From: Sideroxydans sp.
GTDB taxonomy: Bacteria; Pseudomonadota; Gammaproteobacteria; Burkholderiales; Gallionellaceae
Assembly (NCBI GenBank): GCA_011620315.1
Contig: WOZO01000042.1
Span: forward strand, 1 to 56,398
Direction: 5' to 3'
DNA: 56,398 bases
The notes under the pieces are model-generated. The model was not told where the DNA came from, made no database searches, and saw nothing but the letters and a program-made list of their open reading frames with translations. The position numbers were made by a program, and so were the translations under genes. This document shows, in pieces, positions 42,279 through 51,869 of this stretch. The number at the start of each line of letters is the position of its first letter. Positions within the stretch are counted from its first letter, which is position 1.

Positions 42279-44013
42279 AATTCCGGGCTGCGGATTCTAA
42301 CAGAGGCTGGAACTGCGCGGGATGCCGCGCGGCCAGCGCCTCCATCTCCGCCTTTGCCGCTTCGTAGTGGTCCGGATAGCTCCAGACCGTATTCACCAGT
42401 ATGTCCAGCGCGGCCTGCGGCTGGTCCGACAACGCCAACAGGCAAGCCTGGTGATAGCTCACGATGCCGGTGGGGATGTAACGCATGGCACGGGTGTTCA
42501 ACGCCAATTTCTCCGCCAGATGATCTTCATCCGGCGCCATCATGTGCGCGATGAACAGCTCCGCATAGCCGTTGAACAGGGGATATTTCAAAGTCTCCAA
42601 CAGTTCATCTCGTGCCCGTTCTGCGTAGTGGGCATCTCTGGCGGCCAGCCCGCGCATATTTGTCGAGGCTTCCAGATGCCGATACGCCTGTAAGCCCTGA
42701 AACAGCGACAGCGCGCCCAGCAACAGGATGGCCGCTACGGACAATCTTCCCACGCCGCGCAACTCAAGACGATGCGCCCCGGCGTCGAGCGCACCCAGCA
42801 GGATGGCCGCCACCCCGATGAAATGCAGATACCAAAGCGGATATTCGAGCAAGGAATGAATGCCCAGCACCGCCAGCACTGCGACTGCCCACCATTGCTC
42901 CGCTGTAAAGCGCGCATGGCGCAGCAAGGTCTGCCGTATCCAAATCCCCAAGGTAGAGAACAAGACCAGCAATCCGGCCAGCCCGGTTTCGGCCGCCAGT
43001 TGCATGACGATGTTATGCGCGTTGTTGTACAAACCGACGATCTGCGGGTTGCGCAACTCGGACGCCAGCTGCAGATGCTGCCAAGCGAACTGCCCGAAAC
43101 CGGCACCCAGCAGGGGGAATTTTGCAAAGATCAGCAGTGACTCGTGCCACAGATGCAGGCGGATGCTTTTGGTGCCCGCCAAATTTATCAACCGCTCGGC
43201 TGACGTTACACTGCCCGTACTGCCCTGCAACCAGGGCAGCTGCACCAGACCATGCATCAGCGCATAGGCGATACACAGGGCCACGGCATAACGTAGTAGC
43301 GAACGCAGCGCGGGTTCCTTGCGCTGCCACCACCACGCCAGTATCAACGCTGCGGCCAGATAGAGCCAACCGCTGCGCGAGCCGGATAGCGACATCACGA
43401 ACAACATTGGCGAAGCCAGCAACATCGATTGCCAGATCCGTAATCCGAAACGATGTTGTATCAGCCCCAGCGAGAGCAAGCCCAGCGCCACGTAGTTGGC
43501 GAAATGGTTGGGCTGCGCGATATTGCCATACACCGCGCTGGAGGTTTTAACGGTCACTACCGAATTTAGGAACGTGTTCCAGCGAAAGTGCTGCAGCACA
43601 CCCGCCAACGTATTCAGCTCCGCACCGACCAATAGACAGACCGCCAACACGATTGCCACTCGCGGCATGCCGATCTCCTCGCGCAGATGCTGCCCAAGCA
43701 TCATCAACAACGCCGCGAACAGCAGATACAGCGACAGCATCAACACATGGTCGAAATGAATGATGCGACCGATCATGAATTGCACCAGCAATATCAGCAT
43801 CAGGCCAATCGGCAGCAACACGATGCCCGGCACTTGCGGGGCTTGCCAGTAGCGCCGGGCCAGCAGCAGCGGCAAGGCACACACGCCCAGCAGTGCCGCC
43901 AGCCATTCCTGATAGAAAGTGGTGAGCGGGTAGGCGTGGTGATAGTACAGAAATGGGAAAACCCACATCAGGCCGACGAAGGCCAGACTGATGTGGGTGG
44001 ATTTAACGGGCAT
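42241..44013 (-). CDS. PglL-type O-oligosaccharyltransferase / Wzy-like membrane protein
   Basis: A 590-residue polytopic protein. It has about 11 transmembrane helices, a large periplasmic loop with YGNIAQPNHFANYVALG (the PglL/WaaL signature, His in the NHFA motif) and SGSRSGW, then LLGAGFGQFAWQH. A soluble C-terminal domain from about residue 440 has helical TPR-like repeats. Enzymes of this group move glycans from a lipid carrier to pilins. ATG 44013 is chosen; GTG 44043 is an alternative. Its closeness to the MSHA locus suggests pilin glycosylation, but this is inference. Confidence 0.8.
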   Translation of the reverse strand: MPVKSTHISLAFVGLMWVFPFLYYHHAYPLTTFYQEWLAALLGVCALPLLLARRYWQAPQVPGIVLLPIGLMLILLVQFMIGRIIHFDHVLMLSLYLLFAALLMMLGQHLREEIGMPRVAIVLAVCLLVGAELNTLAGVLQHFRWNTFLNSVVTVKTSSAVYGNIAQPNHFANYVALGLLSLGLIQHRFGLRIWQSMLLASPMLFVMSLSGSRSGWLYLAAALILAWWWQRKEPALRSLLRYAVALCIAYALMHGLVQLPWLQGSTGSVTSAERLINLAGTKSIRLHLWHESLLIFAKFPLLGAGFGQFAWQHLQLASELRNPQIVGLYNNAHNIVMQLAAETGLAGLLVLFSTLGIWIRQTLLRHARFTAEQWWAVAVLAVLGIHSLLEYPLWYLHFIGVAAILLGALDAGAHRLELRGVGRLSVAAILLLGALSLFQGLQAYRHLEASTNMRGLAARDAHYAERARDELLETLKYPLFNGYAELFIAHMMAPDEDHLAEKLALNTRAMRYIPTGIVSYHQACLLALSDQPQAALDILVNTVWSYPDHYEAAKAEMEALAARHPAQFQPLLESAARNYEEYRRAAVPAR

Positions 44014-44051
44014 GGCAGATTGCCACCCATGATAATGAAACACGCGATGCC

Positions 44052-44088
44052 CGCTCCCCCGCCCTCCCCCGGAGGGAGAGGGGGCGAA
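44052..44088. repeat. C-rich palindromic intergenic repeat, copy 4
   Basis: Upstream of the PglL-like gene lies a block of C-runs and G-runs (CTCCCCC...GAGGGGG) that can fold into a hairpin. It resembles the blocks at 10868, 21316 and 35940. It fills most of the 123-base gap between the DUF2892 and PglL-like genes. Confidence 0.55.
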
Positions 44089-44136
44089 CGAATCGCTGCG
44101 CGAGTTTCACGATAACGGAAGGGTTTACGGGTCGGT

Positions 44137-44346
44137 TCAGCAAGCGCCCTTGACGCCGAACTTGGCGAGGATGTTGTTCAACGGGCAGATCTGCGTGAAG
44201 CCGCTCTGAAACAGGTTCAGGCCGACGAAGGCGGTGAACAGCAATGCGTACTCGCTGACGAACAGCGGGCTGGCCTGCGCACCCAATGCCAGCGACAGCA
44301 TGACAAAGAAACCGGCGACGATACGGACGATACGTTCTGCATTCAT
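44137..44346 (-). CDS. DUF2892 small membrane protein (YgaP-like transmembrane domain)
   Basis: A 69-residue protein with two hydrophobic helices and conserved motifs FQSGFTQICPLNNILAKFGV, the signature of the DUF2892 domain that is fused to rhodanese in E. coli YgaP. It stands alone here, 63 bases downstream of the RND pump. In other bacteria the family is tied to sulfide-responsive ArsR operons, which fits the regulator at the head of this unit. Confidence 0.85.
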   Translation of the reverse strand: MNAERIVRIVAGFFVMLSLALGAQASPLFVSEYALLFTAFVGLNLFQSGFTQICPLNNILAKFGVKGAC

Positions 44347-44409
44347 TTTTTATGCTCCTGAATAAAGTTTACGGAAATTTTCGTTTCGGCATAACTTAAA
44401 AGTTAGTCT

Positions 44410-47400
44410 TCACTGAAACTGCGTTTTTTTGTACAGGGTGGCGTAATACAACACCGGGATCACGATCAGGGTCAGCACCGTCGACACCAGGATGCCGAAG
44501 ATCAGCGCCAGCGCCAGGCCGTTGAAGATCGGGTCGTCGAGGATGAACAGCGCACCCAGCATCGCGGCCAAGCCGGTCAGGATGATGGGCTTGGCACGTG
44601 CCGCCGCCGCATTCACCACCGCATGCTGCAGTTCCACCCCGTCGCGCAGTTGCAGGTTGACGAAGTCCACCAGCAGGATGGAGTTGCGCACGATGATGCC
44701 GGCCAGCGCGATCATGCCGATCATCGAAGTGGCGGTGAACTGCGCGCCGAACAATGCATGGCCGGGCATCACGCCGATGATGGTGAGCGGGATCGGTGCC
44801 ATGATCACCAGCGGCACGACGTAGCTCTTGAACTGCGCCACCACCAGCAGATAGATCAGGATCAAACCCACGCCGTAGGCGATGCCCATGTCGCGGAAGG
44901 TCTCGAAGGTCACCTGCCATTCGCCGTCCCACTTCAGCGCATAACCCGCATACGGGTCGGGCGGTTGCCTGAAGAAGTAGGGCTGCAATGTGCCGCCCTG
45001 TGCCAGCGCCATGCCGCCGGTCTTGCCGTGGATGTCGAACATGCCGTACAGCGGGCTGTCCAGATCGCCGGCCATGTCGCCGGTCACGTACACCACCGGC
45101 AGCAGATCCTTGTGATGGATGGGATAGTCGCGTTCCGTCTTCACCACTTGCACCACTTCCGACAGCGGCACCAGCGCCCCGTCGAGCGAACGTACTTTGA
45201 GTTTCAGCACGTCGTCAATGCGGCTGCGTTTCTCCGACGGCAGGCCGAGACGCAACGGCGGCGCGTATTTCGCATCGAGAGCGTGCAATGCGGTCACATC
45301 CTGACCGGACAGTGCGATCTGCACCGCATCCACGATGTCGCGCTGCGCCACACCCAGCAGCGCGGCCTTGCTCTGCATCACGCGCAGGATCATCTTGGGC
45401 GCGGCTTCGCTCACCGTGTCGTCGATGCCGACAATGTCGGCAGTGGCGACGAACTGCTCGCGCACTTTGCTTGCCACCTGACGCGCACCCTCGTAGTCCG
45501 GACCGTAGATCTCCGCCACGATGGGCGACAACACCGGCGGACCGGGCGGCACTTCCACCACTTTCACCTTGGCATGCCAGCGATTGGCGATCTCCTCGAC
45601 CGGTTCGCGCACCGCGCTGGCGATCTCGTGGCTGCTGCGGTGGCGCAGTTGCTTGTCCTGCAGATTGACCTGGATGTCTCCCTGCTCGGGCGAGTTGCGC
45701 AGATAGTACTGGCGTACCAGTCCGTTGAAGTTGATCGGCGATGCCGTACCCGCATAGGCCTGATAGTCGGTCACTTCCGGCACGGTCGCCAGATAGGCAC
45801 CAATCTCGCGCATCACGCCCGCTGTTTGCTCTACAGCCGTGCCCGACGGCATATCCACCACCACCTGGAACTCGGATTTGTTGTCAAACGGCAGCATCTT
45901 CAACACCACCAGCTTTACGACAGCCAGCGACACCGCAAACAACAAGCCGCCCAATATGCCCAACCACAATTTGCGGCGTGCGGATTTGCCGTGTTCCTTG
46001 TTCAGGAAAGGCCCCAGGCGCATGCGGAAAAAGCGCGCGATGGCGGTGTCTTCCTCGTTCTTGATCACCGCGTGGTGCGGCCCCGCAAACTTGTGCGCCA
46101 GCCACGGCGTGACGATGAACGCGACGGCCAGCGAGATCAGCATGCCCATGCTGGCGTTGATCGGGATCGGGCTCATGTACGGCCCCATCAGACCGCTGAC
46201 GAAGGCCATCGGCAGCAGGGCCGCGATCACGGTGAAGGTGGCGAGGATGGTCGGACTGCCGACCTCGTCCACGGCCTCCGGAATGATCTCCGACAGCGCC
46301 TGGTGCTGCGACAATTCACGGCGGCGGTGAATGTTCTCCACCACCACGATGGCATCGTCCACCAGAATACCGATGGAGAAGATCAGCGCGAACAGCGACA
46401 CGCGATTCAGCGTGAAGCCGTATGCCCAGGAGGCGAACAACGTCACCGCCAGCGTCAGCAACACGGCTACACCGACAATGAACGCTTCGCGTCGACCCAG
46501 GGCGAACCACACCAGCGCCACCACGGCGAAGGTGGCGAAAAACAGTTTTTGGATCAGCTTCATCGCCTTGTCGTTGGCGGTCTCGCCGTAGTTGCGCGTA
46601 ACGGTGACCAGCACGTCATCGGGAATGACGCTGCCTTTCAGTTCGTCCACGCGACGCAGCAATTTGTTGGCGACGTCGACCGCGTTTTCACCCGGCTTCT
46701 TGGTCACGGCCAACGTCACGGCGCCGTACTCGCCCTGTGCGGTGATCCGCTTGTCGGCTGCTGCGGCACCGGTCCCCATCCACACGTAGCTCCTGGGTTG
46801 GTCGGCACTGTCGCGCACTTCCGCCACATCGCGCAGGAATACCGGTTTGCCTGCCGAGACACCCACCACCAGCTGGCTCACTTCCGTCGCATCGCTGAGG
46901 AAAGTACCGGTCTGCACCAGCACTTCGCGATTGTTCTGCACCAGCGTGCCGGCGCTATGCGATACATTCGATGCCTGCAACGCGGCGCGCACTTCCTGCA
47001 CCGACATTTGATGCGCATTCAGCGCTTCCGGATCGAGCAGCACGCGCACCACGCGCGGCGTTGCGCCCAGCGTGCTCACCTCGCGCGTACCCGCCACACG
47101 CTTCAGTTCGGATTCGATGGAATGCGCCACCTGCGACAGTGCGACGGCATTGCCCGCGCCCTGCTCGCGCCACAAGGTCAGCGCCAGCACCGGCACATCG
47201 TCGATGCCCTTGGCCTTGATGATCGGCTGCTCCACGCCCAGCGTGGCAGGCAACCAATCCGCGTGCGACCAGATGACGTCATACAGTTTCACCAGCGACG
47301 GCACATGCTGCTCGCCCACCTTGAATTGCACAGTGAGCACGGCCATGCCGGGCTGCGACACGGAATACACATGATCGACACCCGCAATCTGCGACAGCAC

Positions 47401-47622
47401 CTGCTCGGCCGGTGTGGCGACAGTGTTCGCCACGTCCCGCGCCGAGGCACCGGGATAGGAAATCAACACATTGGCCATGGTCACATTGATCTGCGGCTCT
47501 TCCTCGCGCGGCGTGACCGCGACGGCAAAGATGCCCAGCAGCAAGGCAACCAGCGCCAGCAGCGGCGTCATCTGCGAATGCAGGAATACGCGCGCGATAC
47601 GGCCGGATACGCCCATGCTCAT
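44410..47622 (-). CDS. RND-family efflux transporter, inner-membrane permease
   Basis: A 1070-residue RND pump with 12 transmembrane segments and two large periplasmic loops. Segment 4 has the proton-relay motif GILVDDAIVVVENIHRRRE. ATPREEEPQINV near the N-terminus and GMIALAGIIVRNSILLVDF near the C-terminus are family hallmarks. The gene overlaps the membrane-fusion protein by 4 bases (ATGA). There is no outer-membrane channel gene beside it, so it must use one encoded elsewhere. The substrate is not predictable from sequence. Confidence 0.92.
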   Translation of the reverse strand: MSMGVSGRIARVFLHSQMTPLLALVALLLGIFAVAVTPREEEPQINVTMANVLISYPGASARDVANTVATPAEQVLSQIAGVDHVYSVSQPGMAVLTVQFKVGEQHVPSLVKLYDVIWSHADWLPATLGVEQPIIKAKGIDDVPVLALTLWREQGAGNAVALSQVAHSIESELKRVAGTREVSTLGATPRVVRVLLDPEALNAHQMSVQEVRAALQASNVSHSAGTLVQNNREVLVQTGTFLSDATEVSQLVVGVSAGKPVFLRDVAEVRDSADQPRSYVWMGTGAAAADKRITAQGEYGAVTLAVTKKPGENAVDVANKLLRRVDELKGSVIPDDVLVTVTRNYGETANDKAMKLIQKLFFATFAVVALVWFALGRREAFIVGVAVLLTLAVTLFASWAYGFTLNRVSLFALIFSIGILVDDAIVVVENIHRRRELSQHQALSEIIPEAVDEVGSPTILATFTVIAALLPMAFVSGLMGPYMSPIPINASMGMLISLAVAFIVTPWLAHKFAGPHHAVIKNEEDTAIARFFRMRLGPFLNKEHGKSARRKLWLGILGGLLFAVSLAVVKLVVLKMLPFDNKSEFQVVVDMPSGTAVEQTAGVMREIGAYLATVPEVTDYQAYAGTASPINFNGLVRQYYLRNSPEQGDIQVNLQDKQLRHRSSHEIASAVREPVEEIANRWHAKVKVVEVPPGPPVLSPIVAEIYGPDYEGARQVASKVREQFVATADIVGIDDTVSEAAPKMILRVMQSKAALLGVAQRDIVDAVQIALSGQDVTALHALDAKYAPPLRLGLPSEKRSRIDDVLKLKVRSLDGALVPLSEVVQVVKTERDYPIHHKDLLPVVYVTGDMAGDLDSPLYGMFDIHGKTGGMALAQGGTLQPYFFRQPPDPYAGYALKWDGEWQVTFETFRDMGIAYGVGLILIYLLVVAQFKSYVVPLVIMAPIPLTIIGVMPGHALFGAQFTATSMIGMIALAGIIVRNSILLVDFVNLQLRDGVELQHAVVNAAAARAKPIILTGLAAMLGALFILDDPIFNGLALALIFGILVSTVLTLIVIPVLYYATLYKKTQFQ

Positions 47623-48656
47623 CGCTTCATCTCCGAGGCGACCATGCCGGCCTTGACCGCTTCGCGCGCCACGCGCTCGCCGATGTTCAAGCCGGCCAGC
47701 ACCTCGATTTCGTTCTGCGCATTGGCCTCGCCCAAACGCACCTGGCGCAGACGCGGCATGCCCTTGTCGTCCACCACATACACGGCCACCACTTCGCTGC
47801 GGCGCACCACGGCACTGGCCGGGATCAGCAACTTGTTCTCTTTGCCCACCACGAAATGGGTGCGCACGAACATGCCTGGATACAGGTTTGCCTGATTCAC
47901 AGGCAGGTCGATACGCACTTGCGTGCTGTGGGTGCGCAGGTCGGCGGAGGGCTGCACCGTGACCGAAGCGGCCTTGACCCAGCGATTCAGAGAAGGGACT
48001 TCCACAGTCACTTGCGGGCGCGCGCCGATGTCTTTCAGGCGTTCCTGCGACACATTGGCGATCACGCGCAGTTGTGATGGATCGAAACCGGTCATCAGCG
48101 GTTTACCCACCGTGACCATCTCGCCCATCTCGACCATGCGTGCCGATACCACGCCTGCATACGGCGCGATGACCGAGGTATAGCTCTGCGCCAGCGCGGA
48201 TTGCTGCGCACCGGCTTCGCTGGCCTCGGCCTGCGCCCTGGCCATCTCGTAGTCTGACTTGGCCTTGTCTAAAGCAGCCTGGCTGATGAACTTCTGCTTG
48301 AACAGTTCCTGCGAACGCTCGTAGTTCAAACGGGCATTCTGCAAAGCCGCCTGTGCCTGTGACAGTTGCGCGCGGCTGCCCGCCAAAGCCTGCTCCGCCT
48401 CGCGTTCGTCGATCTTGAGCAGGATCTGCCCCTTGCTGACGCGGTCGCCGACATCAAAGAAGATCGCTTTCACGCGCCCGGATATCTGCGCAGATACGGT
48501 GGACTGGCGGGTCGCCTCAACCACACCGTCCACGCTATAGGTCTGCTCCACCTCACGATATTGCACCGGCGCAAGCGCCAAAGGCTCCGCCGCGTGTACA
48601 GCCATGCCGAATATCATCGCCGAAAGACCGAACAACACACGGGAATAAAGCTTCAT
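47619..48656 (-). CDS. RND efflux membrane-fusion protein
   Basis: A 345-residue periplasmic adaptor. After a signal peptide (MKLYSRVLFGLSAMIFGMAVHA) come a lipoyl half-motif (STVSAQISGRVKAIFFDVGDRVSKGQ), a coiled hairpin (about 95-165) and the matching second half (TSVIAPYAGVVSARMVEMGEMV), then a beta-barrel and a membrane-proximal domain. ATG 48656 follows GGTGGTGA. It is the first pump gene after arsR and the palindrome. Confidence 0.92.
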   Translation of the reverse strand: MKLYSRVLFGLSAMIFGMAVHAAEPLALAPVQYREVEQTYSVDGVVEATRQSTVSAQISGRVKAIFFDVGDRVSKGQILLKIDEREAEQALAGSRAQLSQAQAALQNARLNYERSQELFKQKFISQAALDKAKSDYEMARAQAEASEAGAQQSALAQSYTSVIAPYAGVVSARMVEMGEMVTVGKPLMTGFDPSQLRVIANVSQERLKDIGARPQVTVEVPSLNRWVKAASVTVQPSADLRTHSTQVRIDLPVNQANLYPGMFVRTHFVVGKENKLLIPASAVVRRSEVVAVYVVDDKGMPRLRQVRLGEANAQNEIEVLAGLNIGERVAREAVKAGMVASEMKR

Positions 48657-48680
48657 GTCACCACCCTGGGAAAAAGAATC

Positions 48681-48710
48681 CATGAATATTAGCAATTACT
48701 AATATGCATG
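48681..48710. promoter_or_regulatory. 30-base palindrome, probable ArsR-family operator
   Basis: CATG-a-ATATTAG-caatta-CTAATAT-g-CATG is symmetric about 48695.5, with 13 of 15 half-site positions matching. It lies between arsR and the fusion-protein gene, 25 bases upstream of the latter's ATG. The ATATTAG...CTAATAT form is what a dimeric winged-helix ArsR protein would be expected to bind. Confidence 0.65.
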
Positions 48711-48744
48711 GCAAGCCTTACTTTATTTGTCGGTTATTAACGCT

Positions 48745-49053
48745 TCAGATTGTGCAGAACACGTCCCGCATCATCCCCACCAGCTTGACGGTGCGGGGGT
48801 CGCCGATACGGTAGAAAACGCGATTGGCATCCTTGCGCGTGGTGAGCACGCCTTTGTCGCGCAGAATAGCCAAGTGTTGGGAGATATTGCTTTGAGATGT
48901 GCCCACGCTGTCGACGATCTCCTGCACACTGAGTTCACCTTCGCCCAATACGCACAATACCTTGAGCCGCAAGGGATGCGCGATGGCCTTCATCGCCAGC
49001 GATGCCTGCAGAATATCTTCGTCTTTGTCGATCAGATTGTTCTTCATATTCAT
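48745..49053 (-). CDS. ArsR-family regulator with two cysteines (BigR/SqrR-like)
   Basis: A 102-residue winged-helix repressor. The recognition helix region is SVQEIVDSVGTSQSNISQHLAILRDKGVL (about 42-70). Its only two cysteines, Cys34 (LKVLCVLGEGE) and Cys100 (RDVFCTI), are placed like the pair in BigR and SqrR, where persulfide forms a tetrasulfide bridge and frees the DNA. It lacks the metal-site cysteine cluster of ArsR or SmtB (no ELCVC). It heads the unit arsR-mfp-rnd-DUF2892. Sulfide sensing is inferred from the two cysteines and the DUF2892 link. Confidence 0.85.
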   Translation of the reverse strand: MNMKNNLIDKDEDILQASLAMKAIAHPLRLKVLCVLGEGELSVQEIVDSVGTSQSNISQHLAILRDKGVLTTRKDANRVFYRIGDPRTVKLVGMMRDVFCTI

Positions 49054-49185
49054 CTGTGATCATTTACAGGAGGTGGCTTGTTGCCCGCCGAAATCGGCTA
49101 AAATTGCGACTCGCAACGATATTATCGCATCGCAGTTAATTAGCAACTGCTCATATTCTGATATTTTGGTGACCAAAAAGCCAGT

Positions 49186-50736
49186 ATGACCGACCGCTCT
49201 ACTCAAACAATCACGCCCGTCCTTCTGCTTATCTTGGATGGCTTCGGCTATCGCGAGGACAACGATTTCAATGCCGTTTCCCATGCCCGCAAACCCAACT
49301 GGGACCGGCTATGGAGTAAGTATCCGCACACATTGATCAATACATCGGAACTGCATGTTGGCCTGCCGCGCGGACAAATGGGCAACTCCGAAGTCGGCCA
49401 CCTCAACATCGGTGCCGGTCGTGTGGTCTACCAGGAACTGACCAAGGTGGATCTGGCCATCGAGGACGGCAGCTTCTACAGCAACCCCACATTCACTGAA
49501 GCCGTGGCGACCGCCAAGCGCAACGGCAGCGCCTTCCACATCATGGGCCTGCTTTCGCCCGGCGGCGTGCACAGCCACGAGACGCACATTCACGCCATGG
49601 TGAAGATGGCTGCGCAGGCTGGGCTGGACAAGATTTGCATCCACGCTTTTCTTGACGGTCGTGATACGCCACCGCGCAGCGCCGCACAATCCCTGCAGGC
49701 ACTGGATGCACAATGCAAACAAGCAGGTGCGGGACGCATCGCCAGCATCGTCGGCCGCTACTTTGCCATGGACAGGGACAATCGCTGGGAGCGCGTGCAG
49801 ATCGCCTATGACCTGCTGACCTTGGGCACGGCCCCTTTCAGCGCGATCGATGCACAAGCCGGGCTTGAAGCCGCCTATGCGCGCGGCGAGAACGACGAGT
49901 TCGTACAGGCTACGGTCATCGGCGAACCTTGTGCGATGCAGGACGGCGATGTCGCCGTGTTCATGAATTTCCGCGCCGACCGCGCCCGCGAGATCACCCG
50001 TGCGCTGACCGATGCGCAGTTCGACGGCTTCGCCCGCACCCGCTTCCCCAGGCTGGCGAATTTCTCCACTTTGAGCAGCTACGGCGCGGATTTCCATCTG
50101 CCCAGCGCCTATAGCGCGGATACCATCCACAACGGCATCGGCGAGTACCTGTCCAATCTCGGAATGAAGCAACTGCGTATCGCCGAGACCGAGAAGTATG
50201 CCCACGTCACCTACTTCATGAGCGGCGGACGCGAGCAGCCCTACCCCGGCGAAGACCGCATATTGGTGCCTTCACCCAAGGTCGCCACCTACGACCTCGC
50301 GCCTGCGATGAGTGCCTTCGAAGTGACGGAAAAACTTGAAGCGGCGATTCGCAGCAAGCAATATCAAGCCATCCTGTGCAATTACGCCAACGGCGACATG
50401 GTCGGTCATAGCGGCGTGATGGAAGCCGCCGTCAAAGCGATCGAAGTGCTGGATGAATGCATCGGACGCGCGGTGAACGCGATGCTGGCATGTGGCGGCG
50501 AGGTACTGGTCACGGCCGACCACGGCAACGCCGAGCAGATGATAGACCGCAGCACCAACCAGGCGCACACGGCGCACACGCTGAACCATGTGCCCTTCCT
50601 CTACATCGGTCGCAAGGCCGAAATGGCACCGGTTGACGAGGGCGCTTTGCAGGATGTCGCGCCGACCCTGCTGGCTATGATGGGCCTGCCACAACCGCCG
50701 GAAATGACCGGCCGCCCTCTGATCCGGTTCAAGTGA
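49186..50736 (+). CDS. gpmI: 2,3-bisphosphoglycerate-independent phosphoglycerate mutase
   Basis: GpmI interconverts 3- and 2-phosphoglycerate in glycolysis/gluconeogenesis and needs Mn. The 516-residue protein has the metal Asp18 in LLILDGFG, the phospho-Ser68 in [24 protein letters not shown] and the C-terminal ADHGNAEQM metal site. It is of normal length. It shares a 132-base divergent region with arsR and overlaps the envC-like gene by GTGA. Confidence 0.96.
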   Translation: MTDRSTQTITPVLLLILDGFGYREDNDFNAVSHARKPNWDRLWSKYPHTLINTSELHVGLPRGQMGNSEVGHLNIGAGRVVYQELTKVDLAIEDGSFYSNPTFTEAVATAKRNGSAFHIMGLLSPGGVHSHETHIHAMVKMAAQAGLDKICIHAFLDGRDTPPRSAAQSLQALDAQCKQAGAGRIASIVGRYFAMDRDNRWERVQIAYDLLTLGTAPFSAIDAQAGLEAAYARGENDEFVQATVIGEPCAMQDGDVAVFMNFRADRAREITRALTDAQFDGFARTRFPRLANFSTLSSYGADFHLPSAYSADTIHNGIGEYLSNLGMKQLRIAETEKYAHVTYFMSGGREQPYPGEDRILVPSPKVATYDLAPAMSAFEVTEKLEAAIRSKQYQAILCNYANGDMVGHSGVMEAAVKAIEVLDECIGRAVNAMLACGGEVLVTADHGNAEQMIDRSTNQAHTAHTLNHVPFLYIGRKAEMAPVDEGALQDVAPTLLAMMGLPQPPEMTGRPLIRFK

Positions 50737-51869
50737 TACGCGGACTGCATTCGTGTTTGCTGGCAGCACTCCTGTTGCCCGCAAGCGCGCATGCATCGCA
50801 GGAATCCGATCTGGAGAAACTGCGCCAACGTCTGGCTGCGATTCAGCGCGACTTCGAACAAGCCAGCGAATCGCGCTCGGAAGCCGCAGACGCCCTGCGC
50901 GATTCCGAACGCGCGATCAGCGACAGCAACCGCAATTTGTCGCAACTGACCCGCCAGCGTCGCGAATCCGACCGCGACCTCGACCGCCTGCAGCAGCGCA
51001 CTGCCGAGTTGAGCGCCAACTACAACATACAGCAATCGCTGCTGGGGCGTCTGCTCTACCGGCAATATATCGGCGGTATCGATCAGGATTACCTCAAACT
51101 GCTGCTCAACAGCAAAGAACCCAACCAGCTTGCGCGCGAGCTGCGCTACTACGACTACATCGCCCGCGAACGGGCGGATACGCTGCAGAAGTTGCGTGGC
51201 GCGCTCGCCGAGTTGCAAGCTGCGACCCGCCAGACTTCAGCCAAACAACTTGAGATCGTTGCTCTGCAGAATTCGGAAAAACGCGAGTTGACCCAGCTTG
51301 AGCGCGAACAGGACAATCGGCGCATTACTTTGCGCAAGATCGGCCTGCAGTTGAAGAAACAGCAGCACGAGCTAGCGCGCTTGCGGCGCAATGAAGCGCG
51401 CCTGACGACACTAGTGGGCGAATTGGGGCAACTTTCCAGCGGCGGCGACGGCACCGCATTCAAGGCACTCAAAGGCAAGCTGGTACTGCCCGTCAGCGGG
51501 GAAGTAAGCAACCGCTACGGTGAACGGCGCGCAGAAAGCAACCTGCCATGGACCGGCTGGTTCGTGCGCGCCCCTGCACGACAGCCAGTGCTGGCCGTCG
51601 CCGCTGGTCGCGTGGTGTATGCAGACTGGCTGCGCGGCTTCGGCAACCTGCTGATCATCGATCACGGACAAGGATTTATGAGTCTGTACGGAAACAACGA
51701 GACACTGTACAAACAGGTGGGGGATTCCATAAGCACCGGCGACATCGTGGCCGGCGTGGGCAACAGCGGCGGCAACGTGGATTCCGGTTTATACTTTGAA
51801 CTGCGCTATAAAGGCAGTCCTTTCAACCCCGACACATGGATCAAGCATCCACGAGGAAAATCAAGATGA
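50733..51869 (+). CDS. envC: EnvC-like murein hydrolase activator (degenerate M23/LytM domain)
   Basis: A 378-residue secreted protein: signal peptide (ending ASAHA), a long coiled coil (about 25-240) and a C-terminal LytM-like fold (about 255-370). The zinc-site residues of M23 peptidases are missing: the usual HxxxD is replaced ([11 protein letters not shown]) and HxH is replaced by SLYGN. This is the pattern of EnvC, which activates amidases at the septum without cutting itself. GTG is the start and overlaps the gpmI stop; it is followed by ctpA with an ATGA overlap, a conserved trio. Confidence 0.85.
   Translation: MIRGLHSCLLAALLLPASAHASQESDLEKLRQRLAAIQRDFEQASESRSEAADALRDSERAISDSNRNLSQLTRQRRESDRDLDRLQQRTAELSANYNIQQSLLGRLLYRQYIGGIDQDYLKLLLNSKEPNQLARELRYYDYIARERADTLQKLRGALAELQAATRQTSAKQLEIVALQNSEKRELTQLEREQDNRRITLRKIGLQLKKQQHELARLRRNEARLTTLVGELGQLSSGGDGTAFKALKGKLVLPVSGEVSNRYGERRAESNLPWTGWFVRAPARQPVLAVAAGRVVYADWLRGFGNLLIIDHGQGFMSLYGNNETLYKQVGDSISTGDIVAGVGNSGGNVDSGLYFELRYKGSPFNPDTWIKHPRGKSR

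Noticed and set aside
44623-47895. 1090-codon open frame on the plus strand opposite the RND pump
   Set aside because: It is a high-GC antisense shadow, rich in His, Gln and Arg, while the minus strand encodes a full RND permease.
50733-51869. Active M23 endopeptidase
   Set aside because: The zinc-binding His/Asp and HxH positions are substituted, so it is better called an EnvC-like activator.
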